From NCBI GenBank assembly GCA_020345785.1, contig CP070771.1, positions 3,668,734 through 3,691,874 of the forward strand: 23,141 nucleotides of DNA, read 5' to 3'. Source of the stretch: Desulfobacterales bacterium (GTDB lineage: Bacteria; Desulfobacterota; Desulfobacteria; Desulfobacterales; JAFDCJ01). The translations under genes were made by a program, and so were the position numbers. The notes under the pieces are model-generated. The model was not told the DNA's origin and searched no databases. It was given only the letters and a program-made list of their open reading frames with translations. Of this stretch, positions 1-7,781 are shown piece after piece (the first letter of the stretch is position 1; each line of letters begins with the position of its first letter).

Positions 1-148
1 CGCCGGTGTTGCTCGGGTGCAGGCGCACCCGGCATGCGCTCGGGGGGTTGCCGGTCGAGTGGCGGGCGTCAATTTTGGCAGCCGTTAGTCAACACTTTGA
101 CGATAAAATAAAAGTATAATATTGGAAAGTTAGCAAATTTTCTCTGTC
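1..148. other. Left edge, no gene recognised
   Basis: No supported coding region is visible. The first 70 bases are GC-rich and contain a 7-bp hairpin (arms 14-20 and 25-31) without a following T-run. The remainder, nearest the flbD stop, is AT-rich. motA often follows flbD in related gene orders, but no motA start can be made out before the edge. Confidence 0.5.
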
Positions 149-385
149 CTATCGGCTTGCAGCCGAATGCAGACTTTGATCGGTATGAACTTCATCAAGC
201 AAATTGCGATTGATGGCGCGCTGATAATCCACGATACGCTGAGATATTTCCTCTACCGGCTCTTTGACAATGAGTTTGTCATGGTTGGTAAATGTAATGA
301 CCGTATCCGGCGTCGCCTGCAGCGATTGTATTTTTTCGACATTGATCACCATAACGGAATCGTTTAAACGGGTTACCTTGATCAT
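149..385 (-). CDS. flbD: FlbD/SwrD family flagellar protein
   Basis: A 78-residue protein that matches the small FlbD family (SwrD of Bacillus) over its first 60 residues: MIKVTRLN start, an N-V-E-K-I segment, the hallmark ATPDTVITFTN near residues 24-34, and a KEPVEEI segment. It is a short soluble protein encoded beside hook and stator genes. SwrD is reported to raise flagellar motor power in Bacillus; the role here is inferred from the family. The ATG at 383-385 has an AGGTGG ribosome site 6 bases upstream. It follows flgE after a 220-bp gap containing a repeat, so it is probably the last visible gene of the hook operon. It is not the unrelated Caulobacter transcription factor FlbD. Confidence 0.9.
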   Translation of the reverse strand: MIKVTRLNDSVMVINVEKIQSLQATPDTVITFTNHDKLIVKEPVEEISQRIVDYQRAINRNLLDEVHTDQSLHSAASR

Positions 386-464
386 TTCTATCCACCTATT
401 TTCTTGTTTTCGGTTGTAATAAACCCTGATCCTTTCACCAATCAGTCAAATTCAGAAGATGATC

Positions 465-550
465 AGTGCTGAGGACTGAGTTAAGAAGAATTTCGCGATG
501 GCAGCAGCGACATGCTCAGTCCTCAGTCCTCGTTGCTCAGTCCTGTCCTG
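465..550. repeat. Inverted heptamer repeat, CTCAGTC family
   Basis: Lies in the flgE-flbD gap. The right arm holds CTCAGTC at 515-521, 522-528 and 536-542, with a diverged unit at 529-535, all in strict 7-bp register. The left arm (465-482, with GGACTGA) is its reverse complement: 13 of 16 positions match between 465-480 and 515-530. The transcript should fold into a hairpin between the two coding regions. No T-run follows, so a simple terminator is unlikely. Confidence 0.8.
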
Positions 551-605
551 CCCAGCTCCAAGGACACCTATTCTTGCGGACCTTGCCTCATGGAACGACT
601 ACTCA

Positions 606-1835
606 TTAGCGTTTGATGTTGATCAGCTCGGACAGTATTTCATCACTGGTGGTGATTACGCGAGAATTGGCCTGAAACGCACGCTGGGTGGTGATCATCT
701 TGACGAACTCTTGAGCCAGGTCGATATTGGACATTTCAATGGCACTGGCCGTAATCGAACCCAGCCGGCCGTTGCCCGCGACCCCCGGCATCGGTTGCCC
801 GGACTGCAGAGATTCGGCATAGAGGTTTTTTCCCAGCTTCGTCAGCCCATCGTAACTGGGAAAGTCGGCCAGCGCAATCTGGTAGGTCGGGGTCAATTGG
901 CCGTTGGAATACGCGGCGGTGACCACACCGTCTTCATCCACCGATATGCCCCGCAGCACACCGGAGGCATAACCGTCCTGATACTGAAAGGTTGTGGAGG
1001 ATTGTGATGCAAAACCGGTGATATCATCAAGACTGGTGCCGCTGGCATCATATAGATCCCAGGTAATTGCCAGGGGCGTGGATGCACCGTTGGCCAGGAC
1101 AATGGATACCGCTTGATCGGCCGCCGGCGCTGTTAAATTTCCGGCGCTGTCGAAAGTAATCGTGGCAGTCGGGTTGCCGCCAATCGTAACAGGCCCGTTG
1201 GGCGCAGGAACGGAGGCCGCCACCGCCCACGTTTGGGCGGCCGCCTGTTTGGTAAAAGTCAGGGTCAACGGAATGGCATTGCCCAGGGAGTCAAAAACCG
1301 ACTGGGAAGTCGAATAGGTGCCGTTGGTGGCGGTCTGTGAATCCAGATTGATGTCAAATGAAATCTCTGTCGTGGCGGAAGGCGGTGAAATCCGTTCTCC
1401 GGGAATGCTGATGGCCGTTAAACTTCCCAGATTGCCGCTGCTGTCGATCTGGTAGCCTTGAACATACATCCCGTCGGGATTAACCATATCGCCGGCATCA
1501 TCCAGATAAAACTGCCCGGCCCGTGTATAGTAATTGGAACCGGCATCATCCTGCACGATAAAGAAACCCTTGCCGTTGATAGCCAGATCGGTGGGGTTGG
1601 CCGTGTTTTCAAGCGACCCTTGGGTCCACAGTGGACTGGTGCCCCAGAATTCGACGCCCCGGCCGATACCATTATTGATAGAACCGCCGAGGGACTGACT
1701 TAACACATTGGCAAACATGGAACGGTTGGCCTTAAAGGCGGTGGTGTTGACATTGGCGATATTGTCACCAATAACCGTCATGGCCGTTGAATTGGCATTT
1801 AAGCCTGAAATTCCTGCAAATAAAGATCCTATCAT
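606..1835 (-). CDS. flgE: Flagellar hook protein FlgE
   Basis: A 409-residue hook subunit, exported by the flagellar type III apparatus and polymerised on the rod. The N-terminus (GSLFAGISGLNANSTAM, then GDNIANVNTTAFKA) and C-terminus (EMSNIDLAQEFVKMITTQRA, then ANSRVITTSDE) are the heptad-rich ends typical of rod/hook/HAP proteins. The conserved AINGKGFFIV segment sits near residue 87. The middle (about 150-330) is the variable Ser/Thr/Ala-rich hook domain. Length is usual for FlgE. The ATG lies 2 bases past the flgD stop, with a strong GGAGG inside the end of flgD, indicating translation from a shared transcript. It is distinguished from FlgF/FlgG by its length and by its position directly after flgD. 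Confidence 0.97.
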   Translation of the reverse strand: MIGSLFAGISGLNANSTAMTVIGDNIANVNTTAFKANRSMFANVLSQSLGGSINNGIGRGVEFWGTSPLWTQGSLENTANPTDLAINGKGFFIVQDDAGSNYYTRAGQFYLDDAGDMVNPDGMYVQGYQIDSSGNLGSLTAISIPGERISPPSATTEISFDINLDSQTATNGTYSTSQSVFDSLGNAIPLTLTFTKQAAAQTWAVAASVPAPNGPVTIGGNPTATITFDSAGNLTAPAADQAVSIVLANGASTPLAITWDLYDASGTSLDDITGFASQSSTTFQYQDGYASGVLRGISVDEDGVVTAAYSNGQLTPTYQIALADFPSYDGLTKLGKNLYAESLQSGQPMPGVAGNGRLGSITASAIEMSNIDLAQEFVKMITTQRAFQANSRVITTSDEILSELINIKR

Positions 1836-1837
1836 TT

Positions 1838-2587
1838 TTAATTTCCTCCATTAATTGATGGGGTTGTAAACTGCGAAGCCGGGTTGATGGAATCGGAGTC
1901 GGCAGTGTCAATGACGGCCGCTTTTTCAGGGGCGGCAACCTGGATGACATCTCCCAAGGCAATTTTCCGACCGCCGGACATCAAATAGGATGCATTGTTC
2001 TCAAAAGTCACTTTATCGACGGTCCCGGTGAAAAATGTTGCCGCATCAACGTTCTTACCATTGAGATCAGCGGCCATAATTTCAAAGGTATAATCGCCGC
2101 CGGGCATCCGATTTCCATTTCTATCGGTACCGTCCCATAACAGGGTATGCTCTCCGGCAGCCATGTCCTGGCTCTCGATGGCCTTCACAAATTCGCCGGT
2201 GCTGTCATAAACGTTGGCCACAACCAGGGCGGCGTCATCATCGAGTTTAAAACTACATTCAACCGGTATGTCGGCAGTTAAACGAATGAAGTTGCCGGCG
2301 GCGGTGATTGTTTTGCCGATCAGTGAGACGGCCTGGGAATTGTTGATCGATGCTTGGAAATTCTTTAATTCCTGCAAATTATCATTGACGTTTCCCAACT
2401 GCTCCAGGGAACTGAATTGGGCCAGCTGCGCCGTGAACTCAACACTGTCGGTCGGATTCAGCGGATCCTGGTTCTGCAACTGGGTAATTAAAAGATTCAA
2501 AAAGTCATCCTTATCCAATACCTTTGATGGCAGGGCGGCAAGCGGGGAACCGCCGGAAACGCCTGAATTTAATGCCTCGGTTATCAT
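1838..2587 (-). CDS. flgD: Flagellar hook capping protein FlgD
   Basis: FlgD forms the scaffold cap on which hook subunits assemble. The N-terminal signature LDKDDFLNLLITQLQNQDPL and the following NPTDSVEFTAQLAQFSSLEQ are diagnostic. The C-terminal half has the FlgD Ig-like/tudor region, with a WDGTDRNGNRMPGGDYTFEI stretch. A GTG four codons earlier (2597-2599) would give 253 residues. The ATG at 2585-2587 is preferred because GAGGTGA sits 8 bases before it, giving 249 residues. The gene is followed closely by flgE and preceded by a 200-bp repeat-containing gap after fliK. Confidence 0.96.
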   Translation of the reverse strand: MITEALNSGVSGGSPLAALPSKVLDKDDFLNLLITQLQNQDPLNPTDSVEFTAQLAQFSSLEQLGNVNDNLQELKNFQASINNSQAVSLIGKTITAAGNFIRLTADIPVECSFKLDDDAALVVANVYDSTGEFVKAIESQDMAAGEHTLLWDGTDRNGNRMPGGDYTFEIMAADLNGKNVDAATFFTGTVDKVTFENNASYLMSGGRKIALGDVIQVAAPEKAAVIDTADSDSINPASQFTTPSINGGN

Positions 2588-2657
2588 ATTAAGTTTCACC
2601 TCACACGGTTAGAGTCTTAAAAGTAAAGTGTTTGCATTTAGTGATACAAAATTTTTC

Positions 2658-2740
2658 TGGCAAAGCCGCAAAGCCCGCAAAGGTGAATAATGTGGTTCAT
2701 CTTGGCGTCCTTGCGTCTTGGCGAGTCCGCCGAAGGCGGA
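2658..2740. repeat. GCAAAGCC inverted repeat plus 15-bp palindrome
   Basis: The fliK-flgD gap holds a left arm of GCAAAGCC-type words with 8-9-bp period (2658-2683). A roughly matching reverse-complement arm follows (2701-2724, words TTGGCGTCC, TTGCGTC). Immediately after it is a perfect palindromic 15-mer TCCGCCGAAGGCGGA (2726-2740). The 15-mer differs by one base from the one at 6286-6300. No T-run follows on either strand. Confidence 0.7.
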
Positions 2741-2794
2741 TCGGTTCCGGTTCATCCGGGTTAAGGTTTAATCGCTGCAAAAATAAGGCGCTGC

Positions 2795-4663
2795 TCACGC
2801 GAAATAATCCACCCCGGTCGCACTCTTTGGACTGCGACGCGGTTGCCGGTTATCTTGCGGCGTGTCCTGCTCGAAGTGTCTTTGGTTGCCGTTATCAGTG
2901 GCACCATGTCGCGCCCTCATTCCGGCCCGTCTCTCTTTGGGCGTTCCGGATTCATCTGAATCGCGGGAGACCGATACCTCGAGTTTCTCGATGTCCAGTC
3001 CTTGCTGCTGCAAATTGGCTTTTAACTGGTGCAGATTGTTTTCGATCATATCCTTGACAAAACCGTGCTCCGCCATGATTCTTACCGTCACCTGATGATT
3101 CTCAGAAATAACCTGCATTCGGATATGACCGAGGAATTCCGGCTTGAGATCGATTCGGGCTTCATGCTGCCCGTTTTTCAGATGCATAGCAGCCTTTTGT
3201 ACAATTTGATCCAGAGTCTGAGTTCTAAGGCCGCTGCGCTCGGATTCGATCGCCTTTGATAATGATAGGGGGTCCGCCGTTTTTTCAATTTGATGATTTT
3301 GCGGGTTCAGCAGTCCGGGGTCATTGGCACCGCCCTCGGTTTTGATGACCTTGCCGCCGGTCTCACCGCTCATGCCGCCCGACATTTTAACATTCCCATC
3401 TTTTTGAGACCGGGTTTCCTGCAGCACTTTCGAAAGCGACTCTTGGTCGGCAGTTGTCCGGTTTGAACCATTGGAAAGGTTGGCCGACTCAATCTTTAAT
3501 TCAGAGGGCGCAGATTGTTTTACGGACCGGTTATCCGGGACTGTATCGGTTTTATTTGCCAGCATGCGATTTTGGCCGGCCGGCATCTGAGAAGAGTCAT
3601 CAACCCGGCTGACGGTTTTGGTTTCACGCAGAAAAGCCGCATCCTCTTTGGGTCTGGGAGTGTCGGCATCCGCCTTTTCAACAGCGATGGCCTCTCTCCT
3701 ATTTTCATTGATTTGCGTCTGAGAGGGAAGATTTTCAGATACTTTTTTTGCCGGTTCGATTGTCGCGCGATTCTCCGGTTGAGATGTAAGGCCGGCATTT
3801 TCAGTAGATTGAAACGGACCGCTGCCTTCGAGGTTGCCGGTCCCCTTAATTGAATTCCCGGCCGATCCAGGAAAACTACTGGCATCTGTGACGCTCGACC
3901 CGGACGGTTTGGCGCCCGAGTCCCCTTCGCCCACGCTCATTCCGGCATCATTGCCCTGAGGATGCAGGCCGGAGGTGAGTTGCTGTATCCATTGTAAAAT
4001 CAGCGCTGAATTCGGAACCTGATTCAGAGCTTGGCCGATGGCCGTGTTTCCTCCAACGGCGGCCTGAGTAGTACCCTTCAGGATACCGGCAATGAACTGC
4101 TCCAGCCGTTTGAAAGCGACTTCCAGCTCGTTGGATGAGACTAACTCGTTTTGTTGCGGTCTGGCCATCAGGATTTTTAGGGCGGCGACATCTTTACTTC
4201 CGGTAGATTCCGCAGCCACCGGATTCGGTCCGTCGGATCCCTCAACCGAAAGGTGATATCCCATTTCTTCCAGTGCCTTGATAAAATTCATGAAACCCCG
4301 GATAGACAGCAACTGATCCGACTCCGCAGAGGCGGTGTTTTCCTGCAGCAACGCAAGCTCCAATTCACCTTCGTTTTGCACTGCTGTGGGATTTAACGTT
4401 TCGTCCATTTTATCTTCCGGGACCGATGTATCGGTTTCAGAAGGTTTTGCCTTGTCGATATTCTGTGACCTATCAGCCGGTCTATGATTTTGGGACACTT
4501 TTTTCAGAACCTTCAAAAAACTTTCACCCTTATCTTTTTGTGGTTCCTTGTTCGTTTTGATCTTGGCTGAATGGGCCGAGTCGGAAGGTCCTATCTTGTC
4601 GGCGCAAATTCCAGATGTCGGATTCTGGGGAACAGGCTGTGAAAAAAACAAATCAGTTGCCAT
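2795..4663 (-). CDS. fliK: Flagellar hook-length control protein FliK
   Basis: A 622-residue protein that measures hook length and switches export specificity. About residues 1-470 are low-complexity, rich in Ser, Asn, Gln and charged residues, as in the disordered ruler part of FliK. The conserved C-terminal domain (Flg_hook) follows at roughly 480-585, with ARIDLKPEFLGHIRMQV, then the VTVRI strand and LHQLKANLQQQGLDIEKLEV. The tail is basic and repeat-free. The ATG at 4661-4663 has GAGGAA 9 bases upstream. It is first in the fliK-flgD-flgE-flbD set and has its own candidate sigma-54 promoter. The assignment rests on the C-terminal domain and the gene order. Confidence 0.93.
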   Translation of the reverse strand: MATDLFFSQPVPQNPTSGICADKIGPSDSAHSAKIKTNKEPQKDKGESFLKVLKKVSQNHRPADRSQNIDKAKPSETDTSVPEDKMDETLNPTAVQNEGELELALLQENTASAESDQLLSIRGFMNFIKALEEMGYHLSVEGSDGPNPVAAESTGSKDVAALKILMARPQQNELVSSNELEVAFKRLEQFIAGILKGTTQAAVGGNTAIGQALNQVPNSALILQWIQQLTSGLHPQGNDAGMSVGEGDSGAKPSGSSVTDASSFPGSAGNSIKGTGNLEGSGPFQSTENAGLTSQPENRATIEPAKKVSENLPSQTQINENRREAIAVEKADADTPRPKEDAAFLRETKTVSRVDDSSQMPAGQNRMLANKTDTVPDNRSVKQSAPSELKIESANLSNGSNRTTADQESLSKVLQETRSQKDGNVKMSGGMSGETGGKVIKTEGGANDPGLLNPQNHQIEKTADPLSLSKAIESERSGLRTQTLDQIVQKAAMHLKNGQHEARIDLKPEFLGHIRMQVISENHQVTVRIMAEHGFVKDMIENNLHQLKANLQQQGLDIEKLEVSVSRDSDESGTPKERRAGMRARHGATDNGNQRHFEQDTPQDNRQPRRSPKSATGVDYFA

Positions 4664-4729
4664 TATTCAATTTCCTCAAACTAGAGATTGCTGAAAAAAG
4701 GTCTTTCTTTCAAAATCAGCTGTTTTAGT

Positions 4730-4746
4730 AGCATGTAGCATGCCAA
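4730..4746 (-). promoter_or_regulatory. Candidate sigma-54 promoter of fliK
   Basis: Read on the minus strand, TTGGCATGCTACATGCT has the invariant GG and GC separated by exactly 10 bases. It matches TGGCAC-N5-TTGC except at two positions (TGGCAT and ATGC). The start of transcription would fall near 4720, about 56 bases before the fliK ATG. Sigma-54 control of hook genes is common in polar flagellates. Support is sequence match and position only. Confidence 0.5.
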
Positions 4747-4775
4747 ACTTATCAGAAGACTGATCAGTAAGGCAT

Positions 4776-4802
4776 CGGCTTATCATAAAGACTTATAAGC
4801 CG
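4776..4802. promoter_or_regulatory. Dyad upstream of the fliK promoter
   Basis: A perfect 8-bp inverted repeat, CGGCTTAT (4776-4783) and ATAAGCCG (4795-4802), with an 11-base spacer. It lies about 57-83 bases upstream of the predicted fliK start point, where a sigma-54 activator (FlrC/FleQ class) would bind. A smaller dyad ATCAG/CTGAT lies at 4751-4764. The function is inferred from position. Confidence 0.4.
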
Positions 4803-4811
4803 TTTTAAATA

Positions 4812-4910
4812 TTAAGAAATAGAGAAATTGATTCCCGAAATGCGTTTACTGAAATCAGCATTGCTGACTTGACTTCTAATCTCCTGGGCGGCATCCGTTA
4901 TTAAATTCAT
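4812..4910 (-). CDS. Short unknown reading frame, possibly the 3' end of a lost gene
   Basis: Thirty-two codons from an ATG at 4908-4910 to TAA at 4812-4814. The frame stays open upstream to about 4949, where a repeat element begins. The peptide (start MNLITDAAQEIRSQ, end RISGINFSIS) has an ordinary amphipathic composition, unlike translated repeats nearby. No good ribosome site precedes the ATG. It lies between fliJ and fliK, a slot that holds a further flagellar gene (motE/ylxF type) in many bacteria, so it may be the surviving tail of a gene cut by the repeat. I do not recognise the protein. It could also be chance. Confidence 0.3.
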   Translation of the reverse strand: MNLITDAAQEIRSQVSNADFSKRISGINFSIS

Positions 4911-4950
4911 GGGCAATAATTTCCCACGGGTGGCAAAGTTTACCGATATT

Positions 4951-5286
4951 AGGTGTCCCCCCTTCGCCTTACAGGCTTCCGACTTCGTCCCGCTTGCAGC
5001 GTGACTACGACGGGACAGGGCGGAGGGCAGGCAGTGACGCCGCTGGCTGGCGGAGGCGGTCAGTTTGATCGGAAAAGAAATTCTAAAAAAAGCGAATATC
5101 GAATAATGAATATCGAATGTCGAAGGAAGGTATTCTGTCTATTTTATAAAAAAGACTGAGCAAACCTACTTCGTCAAATTGGCTACGAAGGCCACGAGCG
5201 AAACCACCCTTCGATATTCTGCGGTTCGATATTCGATATTCTGCGGTTCGCTGTTTCGACCAGTGACGTTTCACACGAGGTGCCAG
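4951..5286. repeat. Composite repeat: GGTGTC shell with GAATATC-type hairpin cargo
   Basis: Starts with AGGTGTC. A hairpin-like segment ends in CAGTTTGATC near 5070 and is followed by an A-rich stretch. The cargo (5092-5250) begins with GAATATC, GAATAAT, GAATATC and GAATGTC in strict 7-bp register (5094-5121). It returns as a reverse-complement arm with repeated TTCGATA and TTCTGCGG (about 5211-5250). The right end, GTTTCACACGAGGTGCCAG (5268-5286), matches 17 of 19 bases at 11403-11421. Relative to the copy at 6178-6409 it carries an extra palindromic insert with CTTCGT and ACGAAG arms near 5169-5190. Confidence 0.8.
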
Positions 5287-5311
5287 AAGATATGGGAAGG
5301 TGTAGGGCAAA

Positions 5312-5735
5312 GAGCAGAGCGCATGGCGCAAGGCGTAAAGATGGATGGGTGATATAAATCAGGTATCAGAGGAAAGACAATAGAGGCTGGAAGGCTAGGA
5401 AGGTGAGAGGGTGGGAGGGTGAGAAGCGTTGATCCCGCCTCAGAGGGGGTACTTGATACTGGATATTCAGGAATGCACCGGGAATGAAATCCATAGACAT
5501 CCGGTGTCCAGAAACCAGTATCCAGGATCAATCAATAATGCCAGTGGTTTTCATCGGACCAGCCGTAGCCCGATGCCATAATTTATGCAATTATAGGCTT
5601 TATTATGCCTTCAGCCCTATGCCTTGGACCGTGCGCCGAAGGGTGTCCTGCAACCCGCATCGCAGCCCTCGCTACCCGCAACTCGCGCCCCGGAACCCGC
5701 AACCCGTAACCCGCAAAAGGCAACCCGCAACTCAC
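5312..5735. repeat. Cluster of four further periodic repeat families in the fliJ-fliK gap
   Basis: 5312-5339: GAGCAGA, GCGCATG, GCGCAAG and GCGTAAA, period 7. 5384-5424: G/A-rich AGGCTGGA and GGGTGAGA words, period 8-9. 5451-5530: an inverted repeat whose right arm has CATCCGG, TGTCCAG, AAACCAG and TATCCAG in 7-bp register; its reverse complement recurs at 20273-20369. 5652-5735: twelve consecutive 7-bp units of AACCCGC type, the last overlapping the fliJ stop codon (5732-5734). No open frame in this stretch looks like a real gene; the frames found are translated repeats. Confidence 0.75.
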
Positions 5736-6169
5736 TTCTTCCGTGCGCGCTGGGTCGTTGCGACTTCGTCCATCAATTTGCGTTCGTCCTGCATCATTTT
5801 TTTCTGATAGGCCAGCCAATCCTTTTCTTTCAGTTTTTCCAGAGTCTTGCGTTTTTTCATGATACCAATCAATTCATTACGCTTGTGATTGACCTTTTTG
5901 GCAGCTTCATGCACGCATGTGGCTTGCTCCTCGATCTCTTTTGACAGCTGCTCAATGTAATTCATATACAGGATAATATCGGAAACACTGGCGCTTTCTT
6001 TTTGTCTGACCTTAAGTTTTTGAACGTTTTCACGTTTCTGCTGTTTCTGACGGCGCAGCTTTTCCTGCTCGTCGGCCAATTGTCGCTGCAAGCGAGCCAG
6101 TTCCTTTTGACATATCTCTTCCTGGTGGCGGCGATGGTTGAGAAGTGCTTCCAGTTTGAATCGATACAT
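5732..6169 (-). CDS. fliJ: Flagellar export chaperone FliJ
   Basis: A 145-residue, almost wholly helical, highly charged coiled-coil protein with the FliJ-type N-terminus (MYRFKLEALLNHRRHQEE). FliJ binds FliI and FlhA and couples the ATPase to the export gate. Length and position directly after fliI fit the family. No Shine-Dalgarno sequence precedes the ATG: the upstream bases (from 6178) belong to a repeat element that fills the whole fliI-fliJ gap. The stop codon lies inside the last unit of a 7-bp repeat array. The start is kept because its first residues match the family. Confidence 0.9.
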   Translation of the reverse strand: MYRFKLEALLNHRRHQEEICQKELARLQRQLADEQEKLRRQKQQKRENVQKLKVRQKESASVSDIILYMNYIEQLSKEIEEQATCVHEAAKKVNHKRNELIGIMKKRKTLEKLKEKDWLAYQKKMMQDERKLMDEVATTQRARKK

Positions 6170-6177
6170 TTAGTTGG

Positions 6178-6409
6178 GGTGTCAGGTTTCGGGTGTCAAC
6201 GGCGCTGCTGGCAGCCGAAGGTTGCCAGTTTAATCTAAAAAAGAAACTCTAAAAAAGCGAATATCGAATATCGAATAATGAATGTTCCGCCGGAGGCGGA
6301 TCGAAGGAAGGTATTCTGTCTATTTTATTAGTTTATTAAGACTGAGCGCAGCGAAACCACCCTTCAACATTCTGCGGTTCGATATTCGATATTCTGCGGT
6401 TTGCAGTCA
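6178..6409. repeat. Composite repeat filling the fliI-fliJ gap
   Basis: Second copy of the element at 4951-5286, in the same orientation. It opens with GTGTCAG, GTTTCGG and GTGTCAA words (period 7), then a TGGCA/TGCCA hairpin ending in CAGTTTAATC near 6235 and an A-rich linker. GAATATC-type heptamers run from 6259 to 6285 and the reverse-complement arm occupies about 6361-6400. The shared core, GAAGGAAGGTATTCTGTC, is at 6304-6321. The right-hand shell end seen in the other copy is missing; the element stops a few bases from the fliI stop codon. Confidence 0.8.
6286..6300. repeat. 15-bp palindrome nested in the repeat
   Basis: TCCGCCGGAGGCGGA is inserted into this copy between the GAATGT heptamer and TCGAAGG. 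The sister copy at 5115-5125 lacks it. A 14/15 match lies at 2726-2740. Both are followed by TCG. Confidence 0.6.
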
Positions 6410-6415
6410 AGGAGT

Positions 6416-7756
6416 TTAGCTATCACCATGCGCATCTGATTCCAATAAAGCATCCAGTTGCGCAATGCTGTCTTCAAAAAACACCGTCTCCTCTACATTC
6501 TGTTTTAGATAAGCGTTTATCCTGTCAATCATCTTGATCGCAAAATCAATTTTTGGATTACTGCCGGACACATAGGCACCGATATTGATCAAATCTTCCG
6601 CTCTGCGGTAAGTTGCCAGTATTTCTTTCAGCCGATTGGCATTCTGTTTGTGCTTATCATCGATCACATCGACCATGACACGGCTGATACTGCTCAACAC
6701 ATCAACTGCGGGGTAGTGATTTTGCATTGCCAGATCTCTGGTAAGATTAATATGACCGTCCAGAATGGACCGCACGGCATCGGCGATGGGCTCATTGGTG
6801 TCATCGCCTTCCACCAGCACCGTATAAAGGCCGGTAATGGTGCCGCGGTTGGCGGAAGTCCCGGCGCGTTCCAGCAGCTTGGGCAAAAGGGTAAAAACTG
6901 ACGGGGTATATCCCTTGGTGGTAGGCGGCTCCCCGAGTGCCAGTCCGATCTCCCGCTGAGCCATGGCAAAGCGGGTAATCGAGTCCATCATCAAATTGAC
7001 ATGTTGGCCCTGATCACGAAAGTATTCAGCGATCGCAGTTGCAATAAAGGCCCCTCGCATTCGAATCAGCGGTAGACGATCTGAAGTGGCCACAACGATC
7101 ACCGACCTGCTGAGTCCTTCCCGACCGAGGTCTTTCTCGATGAATTCATTAAGTTCTCTGCCCCGCTCTCCGATAAGGGCAATCACATTGACATCAGCCT
7201 TTGTTTTACGGGCGATCATCCCCAGCAATACGCTTTTACCAACCCCGGAGCCTGCAAATACACCGATGCGCTGTCCGCAACCGACAGTCAACAAACCGTT
7301 GATAACCCGGATACCCAAATCCAGCGGTTGACGAATTCTCCTGCGCTTGAGCGGATTGATCGACGCGGCATAAATCGGGTATTCGGCCTCGGTCGCGATG
7401 GGTCCTTTGTCATCAATCGGGATGCCGAGACCATCAATTACACGACCCAGCAAACCCGGTCCCACCGGCACAACGGCCTGTTGCCGGCGAGCCACTATTT
7501 TGCACCCCGGCGCAATGCCGTGAATTTCCTCCAGCGGCATCAGCAAAACGCTTTTATCTCTGAAGCCGGAGACTTCAGCAGCTATGGTATGGTTCTTCTG
7601 GGTAGTATAGATATCGCACACGGTACCCAGGCAGGACACCGGTCCGTGCGCTTCGACCACCAAACCGACAACATTGGTTACGCGTCCGGTGGCGCGAATG
7701 GGATAAGTTGACTCCAGACAGGTATGATATTTGGTTAAGTCGACACCGGCAGCCAT
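6416..7756 (-). CDS. fliI: Flagellum-specific ATPase FliI
   Basis: A 446-residue F1-beta-like ATPase that energises flagellar protein export with FliH and FliJ. The Walker A motif GSGVGKS is at 169-175 and the Walker B region is VNLMMDSITRFAMAQRE. The GEPPTTKGYTPSVF segment and the LGEP..LLERAG region are typical of FliI/SctN. The N-terminal beta-barrel part has GRVTNVVGLVVEA. The frame is open to an ATG at 7807, but those 17 extra codons come largely from an octamer repeat (7782-7813). The start at 7754-7756 (MAAGVDL) with AAGGA 11 bases upstream is preferred. The gene lies after fliH. Confidence 0.96.
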   Translation of the reverse strand: MAAGVDLTKYHTCLESTYPIRATGRVTNVVGLVVEAHGPVSCLGTVCDIYTTQKNHTIAAEVSGFRDKSVLLMPLEEIHGIAPGCKIVARRQQAVVPVGPGLLGRVIDGLGIPIDDKGPIATEAEYPIYAASINPLKRRRIRQPLDLGIRVINGLLTVGCGQRIGVFAGSGVGKSVLLGMIARKTKADVNVIALIGERGRELNEFIEKDLGREGLSRSVIVVATSDRLPLIRMRGAFIATAIAEYFRDQGQHVNLMMDSITRFAMAQREIGLALGEPPTTKGYTPSVFTLLPKLLERAGTSANRGTITGLYTVLVEGDDTNEPIADAVRSILDGHINLTRDLAMQNHYPAVDVLSSISRVMVDVIDDKHKQNANRLKEILATYRRAEDLINIGAYVSGSNPKIDFAIKMIDRINAYLKQNVEETVFFEDSIAQLDALLESDAHGDS

Positions 7757-7781
7757 CGATGATTGGTTCCTTAAGAATTCC

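Noticed and set aside
33..35. Minus-strand ATG near the left edge open to the end
   Set aside because: Only about eleven codons are visible and no ribosome site precedes it.
97..120. TTGACG and TATAAT resembling a sigma-70 promoter
   Set aside because: The spacing is 12 bases, too short for a working promoter, and no gene follows in that direction.
2658..2740. c-di-GMP riboswitch suggested by GCAAAGCC words
   Set aside because: The words are tandem repeats; the conserved GEMM core and tetraloop receptor are absent.
2726..2740. Rho-independent terminator after fliK
   Set aside because: The 15-bp palindrome has no T-run on either strand and recurs inside another repeat.
2862..3853. Long plus-strand frames opposite fliK
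   Set aside because: They are antisense to a well-supported gene, have no ribosome site and no recognisable protein character.
5083..5531. Minus-strand frames of 82 and 86 codons in the fliJ-fliK gap
   Set aside because: They are translated repeats (period-7 DNA gives repeating peptide words) with no ribosome site.
5652..5735. Regularly spaced repeats that could be read as a CRISPR array
   Set aside because: Units are only 7 bp and contiguous, with no unique spacers and no cas genes.
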